In this document: positions 35,150-44,366 of the stretch, piece by piece | How the letters are laid out: each line of letters starts with the position of its first letter | Position numbering within the stretch: position 1 is the first letter of the stretch | Assembly: GCA_021847645.1 (NCBI GenBank) | Contig: JAJZQG010000024.1 | Coordinates: 1 to 54,409, forward strand | Origin: Myxococcales bacterium | GTDB lineage: Bacteria > Myxococcota_A > Polyangia > Polyangiales > Polyangiaceae | DNA: 54,409 nucleotides | Direction of reading: 5' to 3' | Made by a program: the position numbers and the translations under genes | The notes under the pieces: generated by a model | Seen by the model: the letters and a program-made list of their open reading frames with translations, nothing else | Database searches by the model: none | What the model was told of the DNA's origin: nothing

Positions 35150-36550
35150 GTGAGCAACGTCGGGCCCAGACCATTGATCCAGATGCCGCAAGGGGACGCG
35201 AGCAGCGAGCCGCTGACCGTCGCCGAGTTGGATCGCGTGCTGCGACGAGCCGTCGAAGGCGCCAGTGCGGGCGCATGGGTGCAGGGCGAGATCGGCGCGC
35301 TGAAGGTAGCGGCGAGCGGCCATGCCTACTTCGCGCTCAAGGACGAGCACGAGGACGCGGTGGTGGACGCGGTGGCGTACCGCGACACGGCGATGCGTTG
35401 CCGCAGATACCTGGCGGAGGGGGCGCGCGTGGTGGTGCGCGGCAAGGCCACCGTCTGGGCGCCCCGCGGCAAGCTGCAATTCGTCGTCGACACGGTGCGG
35501 CCCGCCGGACGCGGTGCGCTGCTCGAAGCCCTCGAGAGGCTCAAGCAGAAGCTGGCCGCCGAGGGCCTGTTCGATCTCGACCGCAAGAAGCCCGTTCCCT
35601 CCGACGCTCGCGTGGTCGGCGTCGTGACCAGCGCTTCGGGCGCTGTCATCCACGACATCGTGCGCGTGGCCTTCCGGCGCGGCGCCGCGCGCATCATCCT
35701 GTCGCCCACGGTCGTGCAGGGCGAGGAAGCTCCGGCATCGATCGTGGCTGCGATGGATCTGCTCGAGCGCGTTCGCGGTCTCGACGTGATCATCGTGGGC
35801 AGGGGAGGTGGCTCGTTCGAGGACCTGATGCCGTTCAACGACGAGCGCGTGGTGCGTCGCATCGCCGCGTGCCGCGTTCCTGTGGTCAGCGCAGTGGGTC
35901 ACGAGGTGGACGTGACCCTGGCGGATCTGGCGGCCGACGCTCGCGCGTCGACACCGTCGCAAGCAGCGGAGCTGGTGGTGGCCGATCGGCAAGCGCAGCG
36001 CGACGGGTTCCTGCAGCTGGACGTGCGCTTGCGTCGAGCGATGCGCGCGCGCCTGATCGAGGACCGCGCGACCTTCGATCGGATGCTCCGTCGGCTCGGT
36101 GATCCGAGGATGATGATCGCGGAGCGCCAGCAGCGTGTCGATGAGCTGTCCTCGAGGCTCGAGAGCTGCACCCGCGCGGCCGTGGGGCGTCGCAGCGTGG
36201 CGCTCGACCGGCTCGAGCGCAGGCTCCTGTCGAACCATCCGCGTGCGGTGCTGGTTCGCACGCAGGGCAGCCTCGATGCGCTCGCCGCGCGGATGGCGTC
36301 CGCGGTGCGCGCGCGTCTGGCGTGGGAGCAATCGCGGTTGCGCGATCAGAGCGGGCGCCTGCAAGCGCTCTCGCCGTTGTCGGTGCTGTCGCGCGGCTAC
36401 GCGGTGGCGACGTCGGAAGACGGTCGCGCGCTGGTGGACAGCAACGACGTGCAGCTCGGGGCGCGGGTGCTGGTCCGGCTGCGTCGCGGCGGCCTGGTGA
36501 CGGTCGTGCAGAGCAGGGGAGCCGGCACGGGGGAGCCGGGGTCGGGATAG
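35150..36550 (+). CDS. xseA: Exodeoxyribonuclease VII large subunit
   Basis: The catalytic subunit of exonuclease VII, which degrades single-stranded DNA from both ends. The 466-residue protein has an N-terminal OB domain (VQGEIGALKVAASGHAYFAL) and then the nuclease core with VVGVVTSASGAVIHDI, VGRGGGSFEDLMPFNDE and SAVGHEVDVTLADLAAD, the conserved regions of XseA. The C-terminal coiled coil that binds small subunits follows, with the usual LSVLSRGYAV near the end. GTG at 35150 is chosen: GAGG precedes it by five bases and it lies just after the divergent accC start. No xseB is adjacent in the window. Confidence 0.93.
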   Translation: MSNVGPRPLIQMPQGDASSEPLTVAELDRVLRRAVEGASAGAWVQGEIGALKVAASGHAYFALKDEHEDAVVDAVAYRDTAMRCRRYLAEGARVVVRGKATVWAPRGKLQFVVDTVRPAGRGALLEALERLKQKLAAEGLFDLDRKKPVPSDARVVGVVTSASGAVIHDIVRVAFRRGAARIILSPTVVQGEEAPASIVAAMDLLERVRGLDVIIVGRGGGSFEDLMPFNDERVVRRIAACRVPVVSAVGHEVDVTLADLAADARASTPSQAAELVVADRQAQRDGFLQLDVRLRRAMRARLIEDRATFDRMLRRLGDPRMMIAERQQRVDELSSRLESCTRAAVGRRSVALDRLERRLLSNHPRAVLVRTQGSLDALAARMASAVRARLAWEQSRLRDQSGRLQALSPLSVLSRGYAVATSEDGRALVDSNDVQLGARVLVRLRRGGLVTVVQSRGAGTGEPGSG

Positions 36551-36655
36551 TCGGGACGGTCGCCCGTCGGGGCGCATATTAGCAATCTTGAGGACACCGG
36601 AGTCGACGCCTTCTCACGCGCCGCGTCACGTCGAGCGGAGCACGAGGGCAGCGCG

Positions 36656-36671
36656 AGGATCGGCCGATCCT
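36656..36671. promoter_or_regulatory. Perfect 16-base palindrome upstream of debranching enzyme gene
   Basis: AGGATCGGCCGATCCT is perfectly symmetric. It lies about 150 bases before the ATG of the glycogen debranching-type gene and 16 bases before TATAGG (36688-36693), a possible -10 element. Its size and position fit an operator for a dimeric regulator, but no regulator gene is nearby and a matching -35 element was not seen. Confidence 0.35.
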
Positions 36672-36823
36672 TCGTCTCCGGATCTGCTATAGGGAGCGGC
36701 GCCCTTTCTCCGGAGGGGCGCTGGTCGCAAGGGGTTTTCCGCCATCGGTCCTCTTCTCGCGAGGGCTCCGGAAGTTGTGCAAATGAATGACTGGAACCGC
36801 CGGGTCTGCCTGGAGCCGGTGAC

Positions 36824-38794
36824 ATGAGTGACCTCGTCTGGCCGAGCGTGCGGGTGGCTGGTGATCTGGACCGCGCACGTGTCGAGTGGATTCACGGCAA
36901 CGGCGCCGGAGCCTACGCGTCCTCCACCGTGGCGCAGATGCACACGCGTCGCTATCACGGGCTGCTGGTAGCTGCCCTCGATCCACCCCGACGGCGTCAC
37001 GTGGTGCTGTCGCACATCGATGCGACGCTGCACACGCCGGACAAGAATTCGGAGCTGTGGACGCACCAGTTCCCGAGCGTGCCACCCACCGGCGGTCATC
37101 GGTTTCTGACGCATTTCGCCCAGGATCCGCTGCCACGCTGGACGTTCGACGTGAACGGCGGACAGCTCGAGCAGACGTTGGCGCTGGTGCGCGGCCAGAA
37201 CGCCGTGGTGGTGCGCTACGTGTGGAAGGGAGCCATGCCGGTGGCCGGGGAGTTCCGTCCCCTGCTCGCGATGCGGCCATTCCACGAGCTGGTGCGCGAG
37301 CACGGCGCGATGATCCAGCGCGTGGAGCTTCGTCAGTACGAGGTCGCCGTGCGTCCGGTTCCCACGATGCCCAGGGTGATGTTCCGGCATCGCGGCATCT
37401 TCGTGGGCTCGCCGGACTGGTGGAGGCGCTTCGAGTACCTGGCCGAGCAGACGAGGGGACTGGCCTTTCAGGAAGACCTGTGGACCCCCGGCGTGTTCCG
37501 GCAGACGTTGCAGCCCGACACGCCGGTGTACTTCGTGTGCGCGGTCGACAAGCTGCCGGACAAGCCCGAAGACGAGCTCATCCACGAGGCCGCCGAAGCG
37601 ATTCGCGAATGCGACCCCGGCTCGCATCGTCCATGGGCGGTGCGCTCCTTGTCGGTGGCCGCAGACCTGTTCCGCGCCGACCTGGCGCCCTCACCCGGCG
37701 TGATCGCGGGTTACCCATGGTTCGAGGTATGGGGCCGCCACACCCTGTCCGCGCTGCCCGGCTTGTACTTGATGACCGGGCGAGTCGACGCCGCGCGCCG
37801 CGTGGTCGAGACCCTGGTGCACCACATCAAGGACGGGCTCATCCCCAATCGGTTGCCCGATGACGGCCGTCCCGCCGAGTATCACTCGGTGGATGCGTCG
37901 TTGCTGTTGTTCCGCGTGGCGAAGCGGATGGCGCGGTTGATGGGGCCGGCGGACACGTTCGTGGGCAACGTGCTGCTGCCCGCGATGACCAAGGTGTTCG
38001 AGGCCTTCGAGCAGGGAACCATGGACCATATCCACGTCACGGCGGACGGGCTGCTCGCCGCGGGCTCCCCGGGAACGTCGCTGACCTGGATGGACGCGCG
38101 CGTCGACGGTGTGCCGGTCACGTCGCGGGCGGGCGTGCCGGTGGAGATCCAGGGGTTGTGGGCGCAGGCCTGCGACACGCTCGCGTGGGTGGCGGGCGAG
38201 CTGGGGCAGGCCGAGCTGGCGCAGCGCGCGGCCGTCCGCAGGGATCAGGCGCGCGAGGCGTTCCGCAAGCGCTTCTGGTGTCTGGCGACGAACTACCCGT
38301 ACGATGTCATCTCGGAGGCTTCCGAGGGACCCGATGCGTGGGTGGATGCGCGCGTCCGACCCAACGCGGTGCTCGCGCTCGCGGCGGATCCGGACTGCTT
38401 CTCGCACGAGCAGGCGGTCGCGATCATTGCGCGGTGCGAGCGCGATCTGCTGACGCTGGCCGGCATCCGGACGTTGGCTCCGTACGAGCCGCAGTATCGC
38501 GGCCGCTACGCGGGCGGGATCCTCGAGCGGGATCGTGCGTACCATCAAGGGACGGTGTGGCCGTACCTGATGGGTGCGCTCGCCAGGGCGGTGAAGCGCG
38601 CGTATCCGGACGACGCGGGGAGGCTTGGAAGCATTCGCGCGGTGGCCGAGGGCATGATGGCCAACCATCTGGCGCTCGGGCAGGTGCCCGAGCTTGCGGA
38701 CGGCGACGCGCCGAACCGGCCCGACGGGTGCATCGCGCACGCCGCGAGCGTGGCGGAGTTGCTGTGCGTGTTCGTGGAAGAGCTGGGAATGTAG
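36824..38794 (+). CDS. Glycogen debranching enzyme-like (GDE_C) protein
   Basis: A 656-residue protein of the archaeal/bacterial amylo-alpha-1,6-glucosidase type. The N-domain has EWIHGNGAGAYASSTVAQMH and RRYHGLLVAAL, the family's usual opening. The (alpha/alpha)6 barrel includes YPWFEVWGRHTLSALPGL, LTWMDARVDG and VEIQGLWAQA, and then EPQYRGRYAGG and YHQGTVWPYLMG near the end. The family's WGRDT motif here reads WGRH(306)T, so an Asp thought important for catalysis is changed to His. It may thus be inactive on glycogen or act on another substrate. Neighbours give no glycogen operon. The ATG at 36824 has GGAG upstream. A palindrome (36656-36671) may be its operator. Confidence 0.85.
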   Translation: MSDLVWPSVRVAGDLDRARVEWIHGNGAGAYASSTVAQMHTRRYHGLLVAALDPPRRRHVVLSHIDATLHTPDKNSELWTHQFPSVPPTGGHRFLTHFAQDPLPRWTFDVNGGQLEQTLALVRGQNAVVVRYVWKGAMPVAGEFRPLLAMRPFHELVREHGAMIQRVELRQYEVAVRPVPTMPRVMFRHRGIFVGSPDWWRRFEYLAEQTRGLAFQEDLWTPGVFRQTLQPDTPVYFVCAVDKLPDKPEDELIHEAAEAIRECDPGSHRPWAVRSLSVAADLFRADLAPSPGVIAGYPWFEVWGRHTLSALPGLYLMTGRVDAARRVVETLVHHIKDGLIPNRLPDDGRPAEYHSVDASLLLFRVAKRMARLMGPADTFVGNVLLPAMTKVFEAFEQGTMDHIHVTADGLLAAGSPGTSLTWMDARVDGVPVTSRAGVPVEIQGLWAQACDTLAWVAGELGQAELAQRAAVRRDQAREAFRKRFWCLATNYPYDVISEASEGPDAWVDARVRPNAVLALAADPDCFSHEQAVAIIARCERDLLTLAGIRTLAPYEPQYRGRYAGGILERDRAYHQGTVWPYLMGALARAVKRAYPDDAGRLGSIRAVAEGMMANHLALGQVPELADGDAPNRPDGCIAHAASVAELLCVFVEELGM

Positions 38795-38873
38795 CGCGCC
38801 GCGGGGCAGGCGACCGCGCACGCAACGCGCGTGGCGGACGGCGGATTTGCGCGCCGCGCGATCAGGTTCTGGC

Positions 38874-39341
38874 CTAGATGCGCACGCGCCAGTTGCCCTG
38901 GAAGCTCTTGCCCAGATCGTCGCACGTGGGGTCCGTGACGATGAGCTCGGGGCGTCCGCCGGTGGAGTACACGATGGTGTTCTGCCGGAACACGCGGCCG
39001 AAGGCCTTGGCCTCTTCGCGATCCATGTTGTGCACGAACCACACGGGCTCGCGCCACACGCCTTCCGGCTCGTCCTCGTAGCCGACGCACTGCTCGACGC
39101 GGTACACGCCGAGGATGAGCAGGTCGCGCAGCACCTGGTGGCGCGACTCGTTGACGCGCTTGGGCAGCAGCATGGATCTGGGGTTGTAGGCGGTGAGCAG
39201 CGCGAACGTGCGGGTCAGCGGCTCGGGGAGCGAAGCGGGGTCCACGCTCACGTCGCCGTCGAGCGAGGCAGCCACGAGGCCACTGGCACCGGGCAGTTCG
39301 TAGACGGTGGACAAGTAGGATCGGAGGAGATTGGCATCCAT
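38874..39341 (-). CDS. DUF3293 domain protein
   Basis: A 155-residue single-domain protein resembling DUF3293: the central LLTAYNPRSMLLPKRVNESR, then QVLRDLLILG, and VFRQNTIVYSTGGRPELIVT near the end. The function of the family is unknown. It has no signal peptide or membrane helix. The start at 39341 lies seven bases after the stop of the SUMF1-type gene, so they form an operon. The other end faces the debranching-type gene with 79 bases between. Confidence 0.8.
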   Translation of the reverse strand: MDANLLRSYLSTVYELPGASGLVAASLDGDVSVDPASLPEPLTRTFALLTAYNPRSMLLPKRVNESRHQVLRDLLILGVYRVEQCVGYEDEPEGVWREPVWFVHNMDREEAKAFGRVFRQNTIVYSTGGRPELIVTDPTCDDLGKSFQGNWRVRI

Positions 39342-39348
39342 GGTGTCG

Positions 39349-40410
39349 TCAGTTCCCTGACCTATCCTCGACTGGGCCGTCAGGCCAGTCCATAGCGCAA
39401 CGGAAGCCGCTCATGACGAGGCGGAAGTGGCCGGCGTGGTGGACGCGGTTGGAGCTGCGCAGGCCCCAAGCGCCGTAGTTGAACGCGCCGCCGCGCAGCA
39501 CGTACTCGCACTCGTCCGGGATCGGGTTGGTGCCGGTGTAGCCCTGCATCTTGTTGCGTCGGAGCTCGTTCTGGGCGGCCAGAATCTCCTCGCAGGTCCC
39601 GGGAACGCCTCGATCGGCAGTAGGACGCTTGTACGCGTAGGGATCGTAGTGGTCGGCGACCCACTCCCAGACGTTTCCCGCCAGATCGAGGTGACCGTAG
39701 GGGCCCGCGCCCTTGGGGTGCGTGCCGACATCCTGCGTCACGCCGGTGTGGAACACGGCGAGGTCGGGCGTGGGCTTCTCGCTGCCCCATGGATATGTGC
39801 GACCATCCGAACCGCGCGCGGCGTGCTCCCACTCGGCTTCGGTCGGAAGGCGCCTGCCGAGCCAGTGGCAGTAGGTCTCGGCGTCGGAGTGCGAAACCCC
39901 GCTGATCGGTTGACGCGGATGGCGAAAATCCCGATCGTCGCCGAGCTTGTTGGCTCTCGCGGAGGTCGGGGAATGAGGCCGGCAGACGTTGGCTTCGACG
40001 CAGCGCGTGTAGGCCTCGTTGGTGACCTCGGTCTTGTCGAGCAGGAACGGCCGCACGGTGACCTGGTGTGCCGGCCGCTCGTCCATTTCGCCTTTGTCGT
40101 CGAGGCCCATGACGAACGTACCGCCGGGCACGCCGAGCATGTCGTCGGGGATGGGAGCACGAAGCGGTGCGGCGGAGGCGCTGGCTGTCGGCGACGCGGA
40201 AGCGGAGGCGGACGGTGGGGCGGCGAGTGGGGCGACGGCGGAAGACGCTGCGGGCGAAGTCAACGGCTGCGATGGGGCGAGGGGCGAGGAGGCTGGCGAA
40301 GCGCCAAGGCGGCTTCGGGTGTTGGCGTCGTGAGCACGAGCATTCTCGGCGCAAGCGATGGGCTGTGCGAGCAGCAGGGCGAGGGCAAGAGAGCGCACGG
40401 GAGAGACCAT
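39349..40410 (-). CDS. Exported SUMF1/formylglycine-generating-enzyme-type protein
   Basis: A 353-residue protein with an N-terminal signal segment (VRSLALALLLAQPIAC, possibly a lipobox with an atypical Pro at -3), a 60-residue Ala/Pro/Ser-rich linker, and a C-terminal FGE-sulfatase (SUMF1/EgtB/PvdO) domain. The domain shows GVPGGTFVMG, FLLDKTEVTNEAYTRCVEAN, GRRLPTEAEWEHAARG, YPWG, GNVWEWVADHYD and RGGAFNYG. Such domains oxidise sulfatase Cys or build other modifications; in exported myxobacterial forms the role is often unclear. I do not see the paired C-terminal Cys of true formylglycine generators with confidence. It precedes the DUF3293 gene. Confidence 0.85.
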   Translation of the reverse strand: MVSPVRSLALALLLAQPIACAENARAHDANTRSRLGASPASSPLAPSQPLTSPAASSAVAPLAAPPSASASASPTASASAAPLRAPIPDDMLGVPGGTFVMGLDDKGEMDERPAHQVTVRPFLLDKTEVTNEAYTRCVEANVCRPHSPTSARANKLGDDRDFRHPRQPISGVSHSDAETYCHWLGRRLPTEAEWEHAARGSDGRTYPWGSEKPTPDLAVFHTGVTQDVGTHPKGAGPYGHLDLAGNVWEWVADHYDPYAYKRPTADRGVPGTCEEILAAQNELRRNKMQGYTGTNPIPDECEYVLRGGAFNYGAWGLRSSNRVHHAGHFRLVMSGFRCAMDWPDGPVEDRSGN

Positions 40411-40573
40411 CGACCCAGGTCTAGATCGCGCGGGGCGGGAGGGAAAGTTTCCGCCGTGCGGGGCACGCCGCGCTTGACCGGCGTGCAACCCGTTCGTAGG
40501 GTCCTGGCATCGGACTCCATTGCAGATCGCGGAGCATCGCCCGTCGATGCCTGCGACCAGGAGAGAATCGCTC

Positions 40574-40903
40574 ATGGGTATGTCGAAGAACATGCATGCC
40601 TTCACTGACCAGAACTTCGAGCAGGAGGTCCTGAAGGCCACCTTGCCGGTGCTCATCGACTTCACGGCGGTGTGGTGCGGGCCCTGCAAGCTGCTTTCCC
40701 CGATCGTCGAGAAGCTGGCGGACGAGCTGGTCGGACGCGTCAAGGTCGGCAAGCTCGACATCGACACGTCTCCGAACGTGACCGCGAAGTACGGCATTCG
40801 TGGCGTGCCGACCGTGATGGTATTCAAGAACGGCGAGCGGGTCGGCCAGCACGTGGGGCTGACGAACCGTGAGACGCTGCTGAAGCTCATCGACGGCCGC
40901 TGA
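40574..40903 (+). CDS. trxA: Thioredoxin
   Basis: A 109-residue classical thioredoxin, reducing protein disulfides in the cytoplasm with electrons from thioredoxin reductase. The active site is WCGPCK with C35 and C38; the cis-Pro motif is GIRGVPTVMVF, and KLDIDTSPNVTAKYG follows the usual order. The buried Asp that normally precedes the active site is in VLIDFTAVWC. The ATG at 40574 has GGAGAG in the preceding 15 bases and gives the standard length; the frame is open upstream without support. It stands alone between the SUMF1-type gene (divergent, 163 bases) and the third kinase. Confidence 0.95.
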   Translation: MGMSKNMHAFTDQNFEQEVLKATLPVLIDFTAVWCGPCKLLSPIVEKLADELVGRVKVGKLDIDTSPNVTAKYGIRGVPTVMVFKNGERVGQHVGLTNRETLLKLIDGR

Positions 40904-41053
40904 CAGCGGTGGCGGCGTCGGTCGATGCGCGGCCGACGTCTCGTCTGCGGGGCCGGGTCGGTCTCTCGCAAACACGGCATTTGTGGGGCCTGCGGCCCGC
41001 ACCGCTCGCGACGATTGAACGGCGTTCGCGCGCGCGGTACTAGCCTCATATCG

Positions 41054-43060
41054 ATGTACGACGGTGATTCCGCGCTGACGGCGCTGCGGGACAAGCTGGT
41101 GGGCTGGTCGCTCACGGGATCGGCCGGCGTGCGCTTTCATCTTCGCGAGCTTCTGGGCGAAGGCGGGCAGGGCTGGGTCTACAAGGCCAACTACGACGAG
41201 CCCGACGGCATGTGGGTCGTGGTCAAGATGCTTCGGCCCGACAGCGTCACGCAAGAGACCCTCGTGCGGTTTCGTCGGGAAGCCGAGGTGCTTCGGTTCA
41301 TCGGGGCGCAGGGGGCGCCGTCGCCCAACGTGGTGCGGTTCTACGACCACGGGCTGACCACGATTCGCGTGTCGGACGCGATGGACGCGGATACGGTGGA
41401 GCTGCCCTTCACGGTGATGGAGTACGTCGACGGCCCGACGCTGGCCGACCTTCTGGACGGGCCGCCGCAGCATGCGCTTGCCGTGGGCCGTGCCCGCCGC
41501 ATTCTTCGTCAGGTGGTCCGCGCGCTCGAGACGGTTCACGCGCACCGCGTGGTGCATCGCGATCTGAAGCCGTCGAACATCCTGATTGCGCGGCATGCCG
41601 GGCAGGAGGTGGCGAAGGTCACGGACTTCGGGCTGGTCAAGCTGGTGGACCTGAAGCTCACGCAGACCGCGGCCATCGCGGGGGCGACGCTGGGCTACGC
41701 GCCTCCCGAGCAATACGAGCACGGCAATGAGCGCGTGTCGGAACGGACCGATGTCTTCAGCCTCGGCGCGATCATCTACGAGACGATCGGCGGCCGCTGC
41801 GCGTTCCCCTACCAGGATGGTGAGAACCCGCTTCGCGTGATCACGCGGATCCTGACGGGCCCCAGGCCCTCGCTGCGCAGCGCTCTGCCCACGGTGGCGC
41901 CCGAGCTGCGCGACCAGCCCGATGTCATCGACATGCTCGACGCCGAGCTGGGAAGGGCCCTGCAGGCCGACCCGGCCCAACGTCATCCGTCGTGCCGCGC
42001 GTTGTGGGACGCGATCGAGCCTGCGCTGCGCATCGCCGAAGATCGCGCGCTGCCGGGCGCGGCGATGGCCTCGCCCGCTCGCGTGACCTCTGATCCCGCC
42101 GGGGCACGACCGGCTCGCAGCGTCGTTCTCCCAACGCCCGGCCCGTCGGTCGTCGTCGCGCGTACCTCCGTGCGCGCACCGTCCCCGTCTCGTCCCCAGC
42201 TTCGCGTGCTCACCGCCCCGGCGCGCGGCATGTCGCTCCGCGCTGCGCTGGTCGGCGCCGACGGCTCGATGATCGCGTTGGGCGCGGGAGGGCTGTACCG
42301 GTTTGCCGAGCGCGCGTGGTCCTGCCTGCCGCCGTTGCAGGGGCTGGACGATGCCGGCAGCCGCGGGATGATTCGCACGCCCGACGGCCGCATTCTGCTC
42401 TTTGGCGACCATGGCTTCGTCGCGACGTTGACGCACACCGGTCAGCTCGAGCCGTGGGCGCTGGGCGATCGCGACCTGCGCTTGTTGAGCGCGGGCATGG
42501 GCGACGCGGACACGGCGGTGCTGGTGGGCGAACGCATGTCGAGGCCCACCGGAGTCGTCGTGGTGGCGAGCCGTACCAGGGCCGACAGGGCGTGGATCGT
42601 CGATTGGCCGTCGCCGCTGCGCGCGGTCGCGGTCCTGACGGACGGCTCGTTCTTGGTGTGTGGAGACGCGGGTGCGTTGCTGGTGGTGCGGCCGCCGACG
42701 CACACGCCGGTGCAATGGGCGCGAACGGGACATCTGTTTGGTGCAGCGGCCTACGGCGCCGGCGGCGCAGCGGTCGTGGGCAGCGGCGGCCACGCGCTGG
42801 CCGTGTCGGATGCGTTGGACGTGACGCTCGAGCGTGTCGAAACCACCCGCGATCTGTACGCGGTGGCACCCGACACGAGCGGCGCGATGTGGGCGGCAGG
42901 TGCTGCCGGCCGCGTGTTGCACCACGATGGCGCGTCGTGGGTGCGCGTCTTGCCCGAGTACGAGATCGCCTCGCGATTCATCGCGCTCGGGGCTACTGCG
43001 CACGGCATGATCTTCCTGGCCGACGACGGCCTGGTGGCCGACCTCGCGCAGCCGGGATGA
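41054..43060 (+). CDS. Ser/Thr kinase with C-terminal beta-propeller-like region
   Basis: A 668-residue kinase with no zinc ribbon or clear membrane helix. The kinase domain spans about 27-300 with GEGGQGWVYKA, the Lys of VVVKML (K58), HRDLKPSN (Asp170), DFG (Asp191) and YAPPEQYEHG. A Pro/Ala/Arg-rich linker (about 330-390) leads to some 280 residues of repeating beta strands, including ALVGADGSMIALGAGGLYRF, TPDGRILLFGDHGFVATL, VAVLTDGSFLVCGDAGALLV and AAGAAGRVLHHDGASWVRV. The repeats of about 40 residues suggest a five- to seven-bladed propeller that could bind a ligand or partner. The frame extends upstream of 41054 in Arg-rich residues that are not supported. It lies four bases before the metallophosphoesterase gene. 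Confidence 0.9.
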   Translation: MYDGDSALTALRDKLVGWSLTGSAGVRFHLRELLGEGGQGWVYKANYDEPDGMWVVVKMLRPDSVTQETLVRFRREAEVLRFIGAQGAPSPNVVRFYDHGLTTIRVSDAMDADTVELPFTVMEYVDGPTLADLLDGPPQHALAVGRARRILRQVVRALETVHAHRVVHRDLKPSNILIARHAGQEVAKVTDFGLVKLVDLKLTQTAAIAGATLGYAPPEQYEHGNERVSERTDVFSLGAIIYETIGGRCAFPYQDGENPLRVITRILTGPRPSLRSALPTVAPELRDQPDVIDMLDAELGRALQADPAQRHPSCRALWDAIEPALRIAEDRALPGAAMASPARVTSDPAGARPARSVVLPTPGPSVVVARTSVRAPSPSRPQLRVLTAPARGMSLRAALVGADGSMIALGAGGLYRFAERAWSCLPPLQGLDDAGSRGMIRTPDGRILLFGDHGFVATLTHTGQLEPWALGDRDLRLLSAGMGDADTAVLVGERMSRPTGVVVVASRTRADRAWIVDWPSPLRAVAVLTDGSFLVCGDAGALLVVRPPTHTPVQWARTGHLFGAAAYGAGGAAVVGSGGHALAVSDALDVTLERVETTRDLYAVAPDTSGAMWAAGAAGRVLHHDGASWVRVLPEYEIASRFIALGATAHGMIFLADDGLVADLAQPG

Positions 43061-43064
43061 GCCC

Positions 43065-44306
43065 GTGGGAGTCGTCGTGAGGGATCCGGCTCCAGGCGAT
43101 TCGACGCCGCGGATGTCGGGCGCTGCCGGTGGCCGAGCCGTTCGCGAAGGCCAGCACGCTCGGCGATCGACCTTTCAGCGAGTGGTGCTGGTGATCACGG
43201 CCGTGCTGCACATGGCAGGTGCCGTGGCATGGTGGTTCGCGGTGCATCGGGCAGGGATGCCGCATCCGAAGCTGATCGCGGCCGCTGCGGCCATGACGCT
43301 GGCGCTGGCATTCGGCCCGATTGTGCTCGAGACCTTTCCGGATCGGCCGCGGTCGCGCTGGCGGGTGCGGCTTGTCGAGCTGCCCTATCTGACGCACTGG
43401 TGCGCGTTGGTCCCGGCGCTTCTGGTGCTTCCGGTCGCCGGCGCCGTCTGGACGGTCCAGCAGGTGCTGCACTCGGTAGCGCCCATCTCGATTGGCGCAT
43501 GGGCCTGGCGCGCGTACGGTGCTGGGCTGATCGCATCGTTCTGGGGGGTGTTCGCCAGGCGGCACATGGTGCGCGTGCGACACTTCACCGCGCGCATCGC
43601 CGGGCTGCACTCCGCTCTCGCCGGCTTCAAGATCGTCCAACTGTCGGACCTGCATATCGGTACGTACACCTCGTCGCAAGCGGCGCGGGGCTGGGTGCGC
43701 AGGGCCAACGCGCTCGGGGCCGACCTGGTCGTGGTCACGGGCGACCTGGTCTCGGGCGGGGCGGGATTCCACCGGGAGATCGCCGACGTGCTGGCGGAGC
43801 TTCGGGCGCCCGAGGGCGTGGCGGTCATCCCCGGAAACCACGAGTACTTCGGGGATGGCGAGACGCTGTTCGGGATGTTGACCGCGCGCGGCGTGCGCGT
43901 GTTGCGCAATCAGTCGTTCGTGGTGAGGCGCGGCGCAGCGAGGCTGAACGTCGTCGGGGTCGACGACGTGTGGACGCGTCGAGCGAACGTCGCGGGCGCG
44001 ATGGCGAACACGGAGCGGGGCAGTCCGACGGTGCTGCTGGCGCACGACCCAGCGCTGTTTCCGCGAGCGGCCGAACGGGGTGCCGACCTGGTGCTGAGCG
44101 GGCATACGCACGGCGGGCAGATTGCGATTCCGTTCCTCGCCCGGTGGCTCAACTTGTCGGCATGGGCGCACCGATACCAGTTGGGGGTCTACCATGAAGG
44201 AGGCAGCACGTTAGTGGTCAGTGCGGGGCTGGGGACGACCGGGCCGCCGATTCGGCTGGGCGTCGCCCCGGAGCTGGTTGTCGTGGAATTGCGACCGGGC
44301 GGCTGA
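43065..44306 (+). CDS. Membrane-anchored metallophosphoesterase
   Basis: A 413-residue calcineurin-like phosphoesterase with a membrane N-terminus. Roughly 40-185 holds four hydrophobic helices, then the catalytic domain with all the metal motifs: LSDLHIG, VVTGDLVSGG, IPGNHEYFGDGE, LLAHDPALF and LSGHTHGGQI. The arrangement matches YkuE/YaeI-type enzymes, which in other bacteria include UDP-diacylglucosamine pyrophosphatase-like and phospholipid-related activities; the substrate here is unknown. GTG at 43065 is the first start after the kinase stop; a GTG at 43077 is also possible. The four-base gap implies co-transcription with the kinase. Confidence 0.9.
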   Translation: MGVVVRDPAPGDSTPRMSGAAGGRAVREGQHARRSTFQRVVLVITAVLHMAGAVAWWFAVHRAGMPHPKLIAAAAAMTLALAFGPIVLETFPDRPRSRWRVRLVELPYLTHWCALVPALLVLPVAGAVWTVQQVLHSVAPISIGAWAWRAYGAGLIASFWGVFARRHMVRVRHFTARIAGLHSALAGFKIVQLSDLHIGTYTSSQAARGWVRRANALGADLVVVTGDLVSGGAGFHREIADVLAELRAPEGVAVIPGNHEYFGDGETLFGMLTARGVRVLRNQSFVVRRGAARLNVVGVDDVWTRRANVAGAMANTERGSPTVLLAHDPALFPRAAERGADLVLSGHTHGGQIAIPFLARWLNLSAWAHRYQLGVYHEGGSTLVVSAGLGTTGPPIRLGVAPELVVVELRPGG

Positions 44307-44366
44307 TCGCTGCAAGGCGGGATATCCTGCCGTTGACCGTGCTACCGTGTCCCGTGCCGGCGGGCT

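Noticed and set aside
33736..36102. Long plus-strand open frame across accC and xseA
   Set aside because: It is antisense to accC and out of frame with xseA; both real genes have full sets of family motifs.
40421..43003. Long minus-strand open frame across thioredoxin and the third kinase
   Set aside because: Thioredoxin and kinase motifs are complete on the plus strand, while the antisense product is Arg/His/Gln-rich and has no recognisable fold.
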